Below, piece by piece: positions 7,494-14,797 of a DNA stretch of 38,602 bases. Source of the stretch: CAYPAU01 sp964408825. Lineage in GTDB: Bacteria; Patescibacteriota; Microgenomatia; Levybacterales; UBA12049. The stretch's first letter is position 1. Every line of letters begins with the position of its first letter. Under the pieces are notes generated by a model that worked only from the letters and a program-made list of their open reading frames with translations, did not search any database and was not told the origin of the DNA. The stretch covers positions 1-38,602 of the forward strand of contig CAYPAU010000006.1 in assembly GCA_964408825.1 (NCBI GenBank). The letters run 5' to 3'. The position numbers were made by a program, and so were the translations under genes.

Positions 7494-8044
7494 ATGGCGT
7501 CCATTCGAGGCATTCGACTGAGCTCAGCCGAAGTCCAAGCTCAGGATAAACAAAAAATTACACCATTCTTGTGGTTTGATAAAGAGGCCGAAGAAGCGGC
7601 AAACTATTACGTTTCCATTTTCCCAAACGCGAAGATTAAAAGTATTGTGAAATATCCGAAAGCTGCAGAGAAAGTTTCGGGGCAAAAAGCCGGAAGCGTC
7701 ATGACTGTTGAACTTGAAACTGAAGGCATGACTTTCACATTTTTAAATGGAGGAAAAATACCTAATTTTGATTTGAATTCATCTGCGGTTTCCTTCGTAA
7801 TTTCTTGCGACACTCAAAAAGAAATTGATCATTTTGGGATAAACTCTCCGCAGTTCCTGACATGGAGCAGTGCGGATGGTGCAGGGATAAATTCGGAGTG
7901 ACATGGCAGATAGTTCCCAAAAGACTTAATGAACTTTTGGCAGATCCGGATCTTGCAAAAGTCGAAAGAGTAACCGCGGCATTTCTTAAAATGAAGAAAT
8001 TTGTAATTTCGGATTTGGAAAAAGCAGCAAAAGGAGGTGAGTGA
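7494..8044 (+). pseudogene. PhnB-like VOC protein with a single-base frameshift
   Basis: Two overlapping frames make up one PhnB-type VOC protein (3-demethylubiquinone methyltransferase-like family). The first part (7494 on) has ITPFLWFDKEAEEAANYYVSIF; after IDHF it falls into nonsense and stops at 7901. The second part continues in another frame with CGWCRDKFGVTWQIVP to 8044. Adding one T in the TTTT run at 7832-7835 would restore IDHFWDKLSAVPDMEQCGW, matching the family. This is either a real recent mutation or an assembly error. The first ~17 codons come from a palindromic repeat (7512-7534) and are not family sequence. The ATG lies 9 nt after an extended -10 (TGGTATACT). Confidence 0.75.
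7512..7534. repeat. Palindromic repeat at the start of the PhnB-like gene
   Basis: A near-perfect palindrome centred on CTGAGCTCAG with arms TTCGA and CCGAA. It lies just after the start codon and is read in frame as extra N-terminal residues. Confidence 0.55.
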
Positions 8045-8049
8045 AAGTA

Positions 8050-8442
8050 ATGAAGAAAAATCCTGTTATCCATTTTGAGGTACCATATGAGGACGCAAAG
8101 CGCGTATCTAGTTTTTATTCAACCGTCTTTGGCTGGGATATGCAAATGACAAGTCCTGACATGGGAAATTATATTCTGGCAGAGACTACAGATGTTGACG
8201 AAAATATGATGCCCAAAACCCCCGGTTCAATTAACGGCGGGTTCTTCGAAAAATCAAATCAGACTGGAAACTCTCCACTCATAACAATTGCAGTAGATGA
8301 TATAAAAGAAAGCATGAAAAAGGTTACCGAAGAAGGCGGAAAAATACTCGGGGAACCGGTTAATATTCCAAATGTCGGAGATTATGTCGCTTTTGTAGAT
8401 ACAGAGGGAAATAGAGGAAGTATTCTTCAACCCTCCCGATAA
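8050..8442 (+). CDS. VOC (glyoxalase/bleomycin-resistance-like) protein
   Basis: A 130-residue VOC-fold protein: HFEVPYEDAKRVSSFYSTVFGWDM, then ITIAVDDIKESMKKVTEEGGKILGEP and YVAFVDTEGNRGSILQ, the two paired beta-alpha-beta-beta-beta modules of the family. VOC proteins bind metals and include glyoxalases, dioxygenases and resistance proteins; the substrate here is unknown. I chose the ATG at 8050 because the GGAGGTGA Shine-Dalgarno sequence ends 8 nt before it; the in-frame GTG at 8041 overlaps that site. It directly follows the frameshifted PhnB-like gene, itself a VOC protein, so the two form a likely operon. Confidence 0.85.
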   Translation: MKKNPVIHFEVPYEDAKRVSSFYSTVFGWDMQMTSPDMGNYILAETTDVDENMMPKTPGSINGGFFEKSNQTGNSPLITIAVDDIKESMKKVTEEGGKILGEPVNIPNVGDYVAFVDTEGNRGSILQPSR

Positions 8443-8449
8443 AAATCTG

Positions 8450-9079
8450 TTATTTTTTTTGGGATCTGGCGACCAAAAAGGCTAGAGAAAAAGGAATAAT
8501 GTAAAGAATTCCTCCCCATCCCAGCCAGTTTGTATATTGTCTTGCCGTCTCACTTGTCTCGTCAATAAAATTAAAATCTATAATATACCAAAGCTGTAAA
8601 TTTTTAATATGCATTATATACTCGTGGAAAATCTTAGGCAGAGTAATAGAAAGAATAATAAACAGCCAGACCATTTTTGATTTGGAAATAATTTGTTTTC
8701 CGGAAATCCTGAAAAATATAAGAGACCAGATAAAAAAGTTTTCAAAAATATTGGGAAAGAAAAAAAGAAGAGGTTTTATGCTAAAAATAAAAAAGAGGAA
8801 TACCCCGGCCGTCCTTAGAAAATAAAAAAATATTGCGATTTTTTTTGCAAACACATCTTTCCAGTTTCTGATTGTAGAAAGAGCAATAGTCAAATAGGTC
8901 ATGTCCATTACCTTATCCCAGTTTTGGTAAAAATCGTAACTAAAGTCTTTTGTATTGTGCAGAAAATCCCAATCATATCCATCTAAAAGGGCAGAGAGAA
9001 GAACACCGGGGAGAGGCCATCTAAAGATAAGAAGTCCTGCAGAGATTCTAATCAAAGAAAATACCAAAAAGGATTCCAT
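8450..9079 (-). CDS. Polytopic membrane protein, unknown function
   Basis: A 209-residue protein with about five or six hydrophobic segments (for example SLIRISAGLLIFRWPLPG, FFYFLRTAGVFLFFIFSI, LFIILSITLPKIFHEYIM, WGGILYIIPFSLAFLVA). The N-terminal half carries a DGYDWDFLHNT motif and aromatic residues between helices. I do not recognise the family. It converges on the VOC gene with only 7 bp between the ends. A possible extended -10 (TGGTAAAAT on the minus strand) lies about 21 nt before the ATG, next to an inverted repeat at 9091-9120. Confidence 0.65.
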   Translation of the reverse strand: MESFLVFSLIRISAGLLIFRWPLPGVLLSALLDGYDWDFLHNTKDFSYDFYQNWDKVMDMTYLTIALSTIRNWKDVFAKKIAIFFYFLRTAGVFLFFIFSIKPLLFFFPNIFENFFIWSLIFFRISGKQIISKSKMVWLFIILSITLPKIFHEYIMHIKNLQLWYIIDFNFIDETSETARQYTNWLGWGGILYIIPFSLAFLVARSQKK

Positions 9080-9090
9080 TTCAAAGCACC

Positions 9091-9120
9091 CAATCTATTT
9101 TACCATTTAATAATAGATTG
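9091..9120. repeat. 9-bp perfect inverted repeat (hairpin)
   Basis: CAATCTATT and AATAGATTG flank a 12-nt AT-rich loop. It lies between two minus-strand genes and could be a terminator of the upstream small gene or an operator. There is no clear T-tract, so its role is open. Confidence 0.4.
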
Positions 9121-9125
9121 GTCAG

Positions 9126-9386
9126 CTAATCGGTGGGAAAAATGTTTGTTTCTCTGGGTCGGTTATTAGAGCTAGTGGGTTTTTCCGGAATTAAACGCAA
9201 TAATCTTCTTGCCTGTTCCTGTGTGAGTACCTCTTCTTGCGCAAGCATGTCTATACTTGCCCCAATCACAGGCAATGCTTTTTTGGGGATTTTGGGACTT
9301 TTTATCCCCATCTCAATCCATATGCTAAGACTGTCCGATCCTATTTCCTGCTCCGCATTTGGCGACACCCCTCTGTCATTTTCCAT
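9126..9386 (-). CDS. 86-residue soluble protein, unknown
   Basis: A small acidic protein (MENDRGVSPNAEQEIG ... VIGASIDMLAQEEVLTQEQARRLLRLIPEKP). The second half looks helical. The minus-strand reading is preferred over an opposite frame because a TAGTAT box lies 8 nt before its ATG (9395-9400), the same spacing as other genes here. The opposite strand has no comparable promoter. No family recognised. Confidence 0.45.
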   Translation of the reverse strand: MENDRGVSPNAEQEIGSDSLSIWIEMGIKSPKIPKKALPVIGASIDMLAQEEVLTQEQARRLLRLIPEKPTSSNNRPRETNIFPTD

Positions 9387-9467
9387 GAATTTATATACTA
9401 TCTTAAAACCTCAACAAAAACTCAAGAATTAAGTAAAACTTAGGTAAGAAGTTTTTACAGATTCTGA

Positions 9468-9495
9468 TTGTAAAGACTATTGAGTCTGCTACAAT
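9468..9495 (+). promoter_or_regulatory. Promoter of the small CxC protein gene
   Basis: TTGTAA (9468-9473), a 16-nt spacer, then TACAAT (9490-9495) with a TG extension. It leaves a leader of about 40 nt containing a Shine-Dalgarno sequence. Confidence 0.45.
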
Positions 9496-9544
9496 ATAAG
9501 TTCCTTTTAGATTTTAATAAAAGAGAAAAAAGGAGGTGAGTTTT

Positions 9545-9703
9545 ATGTGCTACAACTGCGGTTGCAATATGCCTGATGATGACATGGGAAATCCCGATAA
9601 TATTACTTCTGAAACAATTCGTAAGGCGGCAAAAGCTTCGGGGCAGACAGAAGAGGAAGCAAAGAAAAATATGCTTGATCTTTTAAAACATGAGCTAGAT
9701 TGA
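9545..9703 (+). CDS. 52-residue Cys-containing small protein
   Basis: The ATG at 9545 follows a strong GGAGGTGA Shine-Dalgarno site at 9532-9539. The product begins MCYNCGCNMPDDDMG, a CxxCxC cluster with an acidic stretch, then a helical segment (SETIRKAAKASGQTEEEAKKNMLDLL). The three cysteines could bind a metal, but no second ligand pair is present, so metal binding would need a partner or dimer. A promoter (9468-9495) and strong ribosome site suggest high expression. The TGA stop overlaps the -35 box of corA. Family unknown. Confidence 0.65.
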   Translation: MCYNCGCNMPDDDMGNPDNITSETIRKAAKASGQTEEEAKKNMLDLLKHELD

Positions 9704-9728
9704 CATAAGAATTTAAGGCTTCTACACT
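9700..9728 (+). promoter_or_regulatory. corA promoter, leaderless type
   Basis: TTGACA (9700-9705), a 17-nt spacer, TACACT (9723-9728), then 6 nt to the ATG at 9735. This is a near-consensus promoter placed so that the mRNA would begin at the start codon. Confidence 0.65.
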
Positions 9729-9734
9729 GATAGT

Positions 9735-10775
9735 ATGAATGCCGGAAAAAAAATTGCAAAAGCCCTCTATCTTCCCATCTCGACCCTTCTTAATCCTTTA
9801 GGAAAAAACGATAAAGATTTAGGACTTGAGGGAAAAGAAAGTAATGCCAGAGTCCAAAGACACAATAACATCAAATGGATCGATATAGAAAATCCAATTC
9901 CGCAGGAGATAAATAAGCTCGAGAAAAAATTCGGGTTTCATTATTTGTATCTTCAGGCCTCACTTCTTAAAGCCCAGCCTCAGCAGATTGAGAAGGAGGA
10001 TACTTATATTTTCCTATTACTTCACATTCCAAGCTATGACGCTTCCGAAAACAAGGTTTTGACCAACCAGTTAAGCATTTTCTTAGGCAAAGATTATCTT
10101 ATTACCATTCATGATGAGGTCTTTCCCAAGATCAAAGAGATCTTTGAAAAATGTTTGAGCGGAAAAGAATACAAAGAAAAGTATTTTAGAAAAACCTCAG
10201 GTTATCTCTTATATAGTCTTCTTGAAAACTTAGCACAAGATACGTCAGGACTTGCTCAGATGATCTCTCAGGAGCTTGATGAGATTGAAGATATTGTATT
10301 TGATGTAAAATCAAGCGCTCATAGAATAAGCCAAGTCAGGCAAAAAATTATAAGACTAAGAAGAATTTTAACTTCATGGAAAAATATACTCGAAGAATTT
10401 TCCCCGATTATGAGTGAGATTACCGGAGATAGTCATTCAAGATATTATGCGAGTCTAACAAGTGTTATTGATAAATTAAGAGAAACCATAGAGGATGCAA
10501 AGGAAACTATCGAAATATATCAAGATGCAGATTATATCGTAAGCTCTGAAAGGACGAATGAAACACTCGGCATTCTTACCATAATTTTTACTCTTACCAT
10601 ACCTGCAACAGTTATAGGGACTTTATACGGGATGAATATTCTTCTTCCCGGAGGACTTGAGGCAGGATCGTGGAATTTCTTTGGTCCTTACACAACTTTT
10701 ATAATTATTGCCACAATGTCCTTTTTATTTTTTATTTTGCTTCTTTGGTACTTCAAAATGAAAAAGTGGTTCTAG
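9735..10775 (+). CDS. corA: CorA-family Mg2+/divalent cation channel
   Basis: A 346-residue protein with the CorA layout: a large N-terminal cytoplasmic alpha/beta domain, a long helical region (IEDIVFDVKSSAHRISQVRQKIIRLRRIL ... LRETIEDAKETIEIYQDAD), and two C-terminal membrane helices separated by the signature loop GMN (TLYGMNILLPGG). The C-terminus is basic (KMKKWF). CorA pentamers take up Mg2+ (also Co2+ or Ni2+) down the membrane potential. Nickel uptake could matter for the NiSOD encoded later in the window, but that link is only speculation. Confidence 0.92.
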   Translation: MNAGKKIAKALYLPISTLLNPLGKNDKDLGLEGKESNARVQRHNNIKWIDIENPIPQEINKLEKKFGFHYLYLQASLLKAQPQQIEKEDTYIFLLLHIPSYDASENKVLTNQLSIFLGKDYLITIHDEVFPKIKEIFEKCLSGKEYKEKYFRKTSGYLLYSLLENLAQDTSGLAQMISQELDEIEDIVFDVKSSAHRISQVRQKIIRLRRILTSWKNILEEFSPIMSEITGDSHSRYYASLTSVIDKLRETIEDAKETIEIYQDADYIVSSERTNETLGILTIIFTLTIPATVIGTLYGMNILLPGGLEAGSWNFFGPYTTFIIIATMSFLFFILLLWYFKMKKWF

Positions 10776-10794
10776 GCAGAGTTTAGTCTTCTGA

Positions 10795-10800
10795 TATAAT
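10795..10800 (+). promoter_or_regulatory. -10 element of the DUF2795-like gene
   Basis: TGATATAAT lies about 90 nt before the GTG start, leaving a long leader that ends in AGAGGAGGTGA. Confidence 0.5.
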
Positions 10801-10890
10801 ATAAAACTTACTATATTATTACCCCCCTTTTATAAGTAATTAATTTAGCAATTGTAAAGTGTCTTACTTTTATGAGAGGAGGTGAATAAA

Positions 10891-11106
10891 GTGAAGGATA
10901 TAAAAAGTACCATAGACCATCTTAAAATGCATCAGAGCTATCCGACAACAAGGGACGAACTAGTTAAGGAATGCAATGAGCTTTCTGATTTTTCAGACGC
11001 AGATAAAAAATGGTTTGAAAAAAATCTTCCGGAAGGAGCATATAATTCTGCTGAGGAGGTGATGAATGCATTGGGCATAAGAGACCAGACGGCTCAAACT
11101 ATGTAG
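10891..11106 (+). CDS. DUF2795-like small protein
   Basis: A 71-residue protein. I place the start at the GTG at 10891, 6 nt after the GGAGGTGA Shine-Dalgarno sequence; an in-frame GTG at 10882 lies within that sequence and cannot be the start. The sequence MKDIKSTIDHLKMHQSYPTT ... FSDADKKWFEKNLPEGAYNSAEEVMNALG resembles DUF2795, a short helical family with a conserved LP-x-GxY-x-SxEEV pattern and unknown function. It is soluble and probably abundant. Confidence 0.65.
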   Translation: MKDIKSTIDHLKMHQSYPTTRDELVKECNELSDFSDADKKWFEKNLPEGAYNSAEEVMNALGIRDQTAQTM

Positions 11107-11144
11107 TCTCCTTTTGTCCTTTTGAGAATAGAAAGCTTCCCTGA

Positions 11145-11150
11145 TATACT
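11145..11150 (+). promoter_or_regulatory. Extended -10, leaderless type with GTG start
   Basis: TGATATACT ends 7 nt before the GTG at 11158. Confidence 0.5.
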
Positions 11151-11157
11151 TAAGTAA

Positions 11158-11718
11158 GTGAGATATTGGAAAAGCCTAAAATATAAAAATATTACTTTTT
11201 TTCTTGTCTCCATCGCAGTAGCAATTGCTTTTTCAAGATTTGAAGGCTTTCAATCATTTCTTCTTTCCTTAGGTAAACTTGGGTATTTAGGCGCATTTGT
11301 TGCAGGAGTACTGTTTGTATCGACGTTTTCCGTAACGACGTCGGCAGTGATTCTTTTAGTTCTTTCCGAAAAATTATCCCCAATCCCACTTGGTGTTACC
11401 GCTGCCTTAGGAGCAGTACTCGGAGATTTTACAATTTTTAAATTTGTAAGGGACAACTTAATAAATGAGGTGGAACAAATATATGAAAAAGTAGACCATA
11501 ATGACCACATTAAAAAGATACTTCACACAAAATATTTTAGCTGGATGCTTCCTGTTCTTGGCGCAATCATAATTGCATCTCCCTTGCCTGATGAGGTGGG
11601 GGTCAGCCTTATGGGAATTTCCAAAATGAAAACATATAAATTCCTGATCTTATCATTCACGCTTAATCTTGCCGGAATTTTTTTGGTTATATTTTTAAGT
11701 AGGTTCATCAAACCCTAG
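11158..11718 (+). CDS. Polytopic membrane protein, possibly VTT-like
   Basis: A 186-residue protein starting with GTG 7 nt after TGATATACT. It has about five hydrophobic segments. The arrangement LGKLGYLGAFVAGVLFVSTF ... LGVTAALGAVLGDFTIFKFVRD, then a soluble loop and VLGAIIIASPLPDEVGVSLMG, recalls VTT/DedA-type half-channel membrane proteins, with Gly-rich re-entrant stretches and a conserved Pro-Asp-Glu. The match is by pattern only. It ends 10 bp before the convergent KefB-like gene. Confidence 0.6.
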   Translation: MRYWKSLKYKNITFFLVSIAVAIAFSRFEGFQSFLLSLGKLGYLGAFVAGVLFVSTFSVTTSAVILLVLSEKLSPIPLGVTAALGAVLGDFTIFKFVRDNLINEVEQIYEKVDHNDHIKKILHTKYFSWMLPVLGAIIIASPLPDEVGVSLMGISKMKTYKFLILSFTLNLAGIFLVIFLSRFIKP

Positions 11719-11728
11719 AGGTCATTTC

Positions 11729-13456
11729 TTATCGTTCTTGGGTCTTTTCTTCATTCGAACCTTCATCTGCCTCTGCTTCTTTTCTTTTTGTCAAATGATC
11801 AAGATGTTTCTCCCTTTCCTGTTTAAAAGCTCGGGTATCAAAACCATATTTAACTATCATATTGGACGCAAACCGCGCACCTAGATAATGAGGCATAATC
11901 ACGTAACTTGCTCCATTTTTGTAAAGCTCTTCTGATTCTGAAATGTCATGAGATATCGCAATAATAATCGCATTTGGACTGTCGTCCCTTATTTTCTGTG
12001 AAAGAAGAAGGTTTGCTTTAAAATCAAGTATGGTAGACACGACCATTTTAACCTTAGCCAGATTAAGTTGCGATAAAAACTCAACATCTCTTGCATCCCC
12101 AAACATATGAGGAATATTTTTCTGCCTAAGAATGTTTATTGCCTCTGGATTAAGATCAATAACTAAAAAATCCTTCTCAAGCTTATCGAAAGCTCTTAGA
12201 AAATCCTGTCCCACTCGGTCATAACCAAAAAGAAGTATCTCATAATCTTCAAAAGAAGTCCCAGAACTTTTCCCACTTGATTTACGGATCTCTAAGAAAT
12301 CAAGAAATCTTTGCAGCCGTCCATAAATATCGTCTGCATTTGTTATAAGATATGCAGAGACCGCAATAGTTATTAACCCCACCATTATGATTAAGGATAA
12401 GACTTCCTTCTCAATCAAACCTTGATTGAATGCCAAAGCTGTAATAATAAGAGAGAATTCGCTTATTTGAGAGACGGCAACACCGGTCATAAAACCCGTT
12501 CGCTTCTTATACCCTAAGATGTTCATAATAAGAAATACGATAAGAGGATGGCCTACGATAACAAGTGAAGACAAGACAATAGCGGGAATAATAAGAATCA
12601 AGACATTATCAAGAACAATTTGAGAGCCCAAGAGCACAAAGAATAAGACTATAAAAAAGTCTCGCAAAGGCTTCATTCTTGCCTCAATTTCATAAGAAAA
12701 AGGAGTTAAAGAGAGCACAACCCCTGCAATCAAAGCGCCTATTTCAACAGAAAAACCAAGTATATAAAAGACAGAAGCAAGGCCAAGCCCCCAAGTCATA
12801 GAAAATAAAAAAAGAAGCTCAGAGGAAGAGGCCATGAAGTTTGAGACGTAAGGCATTACAAATCTAGCCGTTAAATATAAAATTAATATAATACCTATGG
12901 TTTTAAGGCTTAGAATACCAAGTAAGGTTACTATATCCACCTTCCCTGTTTGAGATAAAGAGGGAAGAGCAAGGAGAATTATTGTTGCAACAACATCCTG
13001 AAGAAGAAGGAGCCCTATGGCAATTCTTCCGTAAAGTTTGTTAAGCTCTCCCTTATCGGACAAGAGTTTTAAGGAAATAATCGTACTTGAGAAAGTTAGG
13101 GCAATGGCGATAAAAACCGCTGATATAAAATTAAATCCAAGGAAAAATGAAATAAAGAGGCCTGAAAGAAAACTGAAGATAACCTGCCCAACACCTGTGA
13201 TAAGAGATACCTTACCGACTTCTCTTACAATCCGGGGACTTAAATTAAGGCCCAATATAAAAAGAAGGATAGTAATTCCTATTCTTGAAAATAATTCTAT
13301 GTTATCCTGAGTTTGATATATATTGAGAAAATAAGGGCCTATGATAATGCCGGCTAAAATATAGCCAACAATAAGAGGCTGTTTTAATACTCTTGCTAAA
13401 ATTGAGAAGAGAGTAGCGACAAAAACAACGCTGGCGAACTCTAGAAAAATCCCCAC
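11729..13456 (-). CDS. CPA2-family cation:proton antiporter with RCK domain (KefB/YbaL-like)
   Basis: A 575-residue protein. Residues 1 to ~375 form about twelve membrane helices of the Na+/H+ exchanger type (LKQPLIVGYILAGIIIGPYF near the start; VGLITIAVSAYLI near the end). Residues ~405-520 form a Rossmann-like TrkA-N/RCK domain (EILLFGYDRVGQDFLRAF ... DARDVEFLSQLN), which normally senses NAD(H) or nucleotides. The tail is acidic. Such proteins exchange K+ or Na+ for H+. The start is GTG 7 nt after TACGAT on the minus strand; it is divergent from the Nudix gene. Confidence 0.88.
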   Translation of the reverse strand: MGIFLEFASVVFVATLFSILARVLKQPLIVGYILAGIIIGPYFLNIYQTQDNIELFSRIGITILLFILGLNLSPRIVREVGKVSLITGVGQVIFSFLSGLFISFFLGFNFISAVFIAIALTFSSTIISLKLLSDKGELNKLYGRIAIGLLLLQDVVATIILLALPSLSQTGKVDIVTLLGILSLKTIGIILILYLTARFVMPYVSNFMASSSELLFLFSMTWGLGLASVFYILGFSVEIGALIAGVVLSLTPFSYEIEARMKPLRDFFIVLFFVLLGSQIVLDNVLILIIPAIVLSSLVIVGHPLIVFLIMNILGYKKRTGFMTGVAVSQISEFSLIITALAFNQGLIEKEVLSLIIMVGLITIAVSAYLITNADDIYGRLQRFLDFLEIRKSSGKSSGTSFEDYEILLFGYDRVGQDFLRAFDKLEKDFLVIDLNPEAINILRQKNIPHMFGDARDVEFLSQLNLAKVKMVVSTILDFKANLLLSQKIRDDSPNAIIIAISHDISESEELYKNGASYVIMPHYLGARFASNMIVKYGFDTRAFKQEREKHLDHLTKRKEAEADEGSNEEKTQER

Positions 13457-13502
13457 TTCCTACATCGTACAAAAAAACTAAATTAAATGAAAGATAGTCT
13501 GA

Positions 13503-13508
13503 TATAAT
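13503..13508 (+). promoter_or_regulatory. Extended -10, leaderless type
   Basis: TGATATAAT ends 7 nt before the ATG at 13516. Confidence 0.6.
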
Positions 13509-13515
13509 TCTCTCT

Positions 13516-13950
13516 ATGAAAAAAGGGATAGATTTTCCCGGAGTCTGTGTAGTTTTCTTCTGTCATGATGGAAAGGGAAATTTTATATTGGGAAAGAGAA
13601 CTAGGAAAACCAGGGATGAACACGGCAGGTGGGATCCGGGAGGAGGGGCAATAGAGTTAGGTGAAACTGTAGAGGAAGCAATTAGAAGAGAAATTAAAGA
13701 AGAATATTGTACAGATATTTTAAAATCAGAATTTTTAGGATTCCGCGATGTCCATAGAACCGATGAGAAAGGAAATAAAACTCATTGGATAGCTTTTGAT
13801 TTTAAAGTCCTTATTGACAAAGACAAAGTGAAGAACGGAGTCCCCAAGTACCATGAGGATATTGGTTGGTTTAGATTAAACAGTCTTCCAAAACCTCTCC
13901 ACTCCCAATTCCCCGAGTTTTTAAAAAGATATAAAAAAAGCTTGGTTTGA
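13516..13950 (+). CDS. Nudix hydrolase
   Basis: A 144-residue protein with a full Nudix box: GGAIELGETVEEAIRREIKE followed by E (G-x5-E-x7-REUxEE). The N-terminal strand is GVCVVFFCHDGKGNFILGKR, and the residues before the box, DEHGRWDPGGG, are typical of nucleotide-sugar or (d)NTP pyrophosphohydrolases. It hydrolyses a nucleoside diphosphate linked to another group; substrate unknown. The stop codon lies within a small stem (CTTGGT-TTG-ACCAAG). Confidence 0.88.
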   Translation: MKKGIDFPGVCVVFFCHDGKGNFILGKRTRKTRDEHGRWDPGGGAIELGETVEEAIRREIKEEYCTDILKSEFLGFRDVHRTDEKGNKTHWIAFDFKVLIDKDKVKNGVPKYHEDIGWFRLNSLPKPLHSQFPEFLKRYKKSLV

Positions 13951-13965
13951 CCAAGTCTGACTTGG
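13950..13965. repeat. 16-bp palindrome shared with 22994-23010
   Basis: ACCAAGTCTGACTTGG. The same 16-mer, in the opposite orientation, occurs inside the methyltransferase gene at 22994-23010. Here it lies just before the -35 box of the next gene. Confidence 0.5.
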
Positions 13966-13966
13966 C

Positions 13967-13995
13967 TTGACATCGTGGGCTAATTTTAGTAGTAT
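13967..13995 (+). promoter_or_regulatory. Promoter of the DUF5680-like gene
   Basis: TTGACA (13967-13972), 17-nt spacer, TAGTAT (13990-13995), then 10 nt to the ATG at 14006. Leaderless-type spacing. Confidence 0.6.
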
Positions 13996-14005
13996 CCCTT
14001 TTACA

Positions 14006-14583
14006 ATGCCGCCAAAGAACGAAAGAAAAATATCTCCAATTATCGAAAAACTTTTACCTCAGGATTTATTTGNNNNNNNNNNGATCATATGGTTGAGGCA
14101 AGACAGGAGGGTTACGCCGGGGACGGAGAATATATTCCTGACGATATAATTCCCGGATTTAAAAGATTTAGATTTGAAGATACAAAAAGAGGTTTTTACT
14201 ACGAAGATAGGCATGGAATTTCTGAAAAAAGGCCTGGCAATTTTGCAGGCTTTGAACTTGTAACCCGTTATCCCGGCGGTCCTCGCTGCGCTTTCTATAG
14301 TTATGCCGGAGGACTGACCAAGGAAGGAGAAAAATTGGGAGAAGAAATGGTATATGGGCAACTTAAAAGATTTTTGAGAGAGCACGTTGAAGAAGTGCGT
14401 TTTGGTGAAACATTGGCTTATGCTTTTGCGGATGAATCGGGGCTCTGGTCTTATCGCAGTCCAGGAAGAAGAGAGTCTTGGGGGTGGTACGATTTTGAAA
14501 TAATTGAACACGATGTAGGGGCTGTTTATAAGCTTTCTGGACAAGGGGTCTGTTTTCTTCCAACTCCCAATTTGCAAAAATAG
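14006..14583 (+). CDS. DUF5680-like protein interrupted by an assembly gap
   Basis: The ATG at 14006 opens a frame (MPPKNERKISPIIEKLLPQD) that runs into ten N at 14073. After the gap a different frame continues from DHMVEARQEGYAGDGEYIP to the stop at 14583. Because the N count is a placeholder, the frame difference does not imply a real frameshift. The C-terminal part (~165 residues: NFAGFELVTRYPGG, FYSYAGGLTKEG, AYAFADESGLWSYR) resembles DUF5680-type proteins, which carry paired F-x-G-x-E and W/F-x-x-x-Y-x-G motifs. Function is unknown; no membrane segment. The family call is tentative. Confidence 0.55.
14073..14082. other. Assembly gap (10 N)
   Basis: Ten N inside the DUF5680-like gene; the true length is unknown. 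Confidence 0.95.
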
Positions 14584-14611
14584 CGGCGAGTTGCTACTCT
14601 ATTAATATAAT

Positions 14612-14797
14612 ATGGTTGGCAAACAAGCCCTATCCAGTTTGCCCAAAGGACCTCGCCGAAAATATAAAAACGGAGGAATGCTTTTTCTTCAGAGTGGATA
14701 TACAAGAAAAACGACAGGAAAATTTATAAAGCCTCATCTTAAAACCAAATCGGATAACAGCACAAGAAATAACAGAAGATCTATTCTAGGATATTGA
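14612..14797 (+). CDS. Small basic protein upstream of the CAP gene
   Basis: A 61-residue Lys/Arg-rich frame (MVGKQALSSLPKGPRRKYKN ... KSDNSTRNNRRSILGY). Its TGA stop overlaps the ATG of the next gene by one base, which supports coupling. TATAAT at 14606-14611 abuts this ATG, too close to drive it; TACTCT at 14595-14600 gives 11 nt, so the true start is not settled. No family recognised. Medium-low confidence. Confidence 0.4.
   Translation: MVGKQALSSLPKGPRRKYKNGGMLFLQSGYTRKTTGKFIKPHLKTKSDNSTRNNRRSILGY

Noticed and set aside
9133..9432. A 99-codon plus-strand frame opposite the 86-residue gene
   Set aside because: No promoter or Shine-Dalgarno at its start; Cys/Ser-rich composition typical of an antisense frame.
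14073..14089. A true frameshift in the DUF5680-like gene
   Set aside because: The frames differ only across a run of N of unknown real length.
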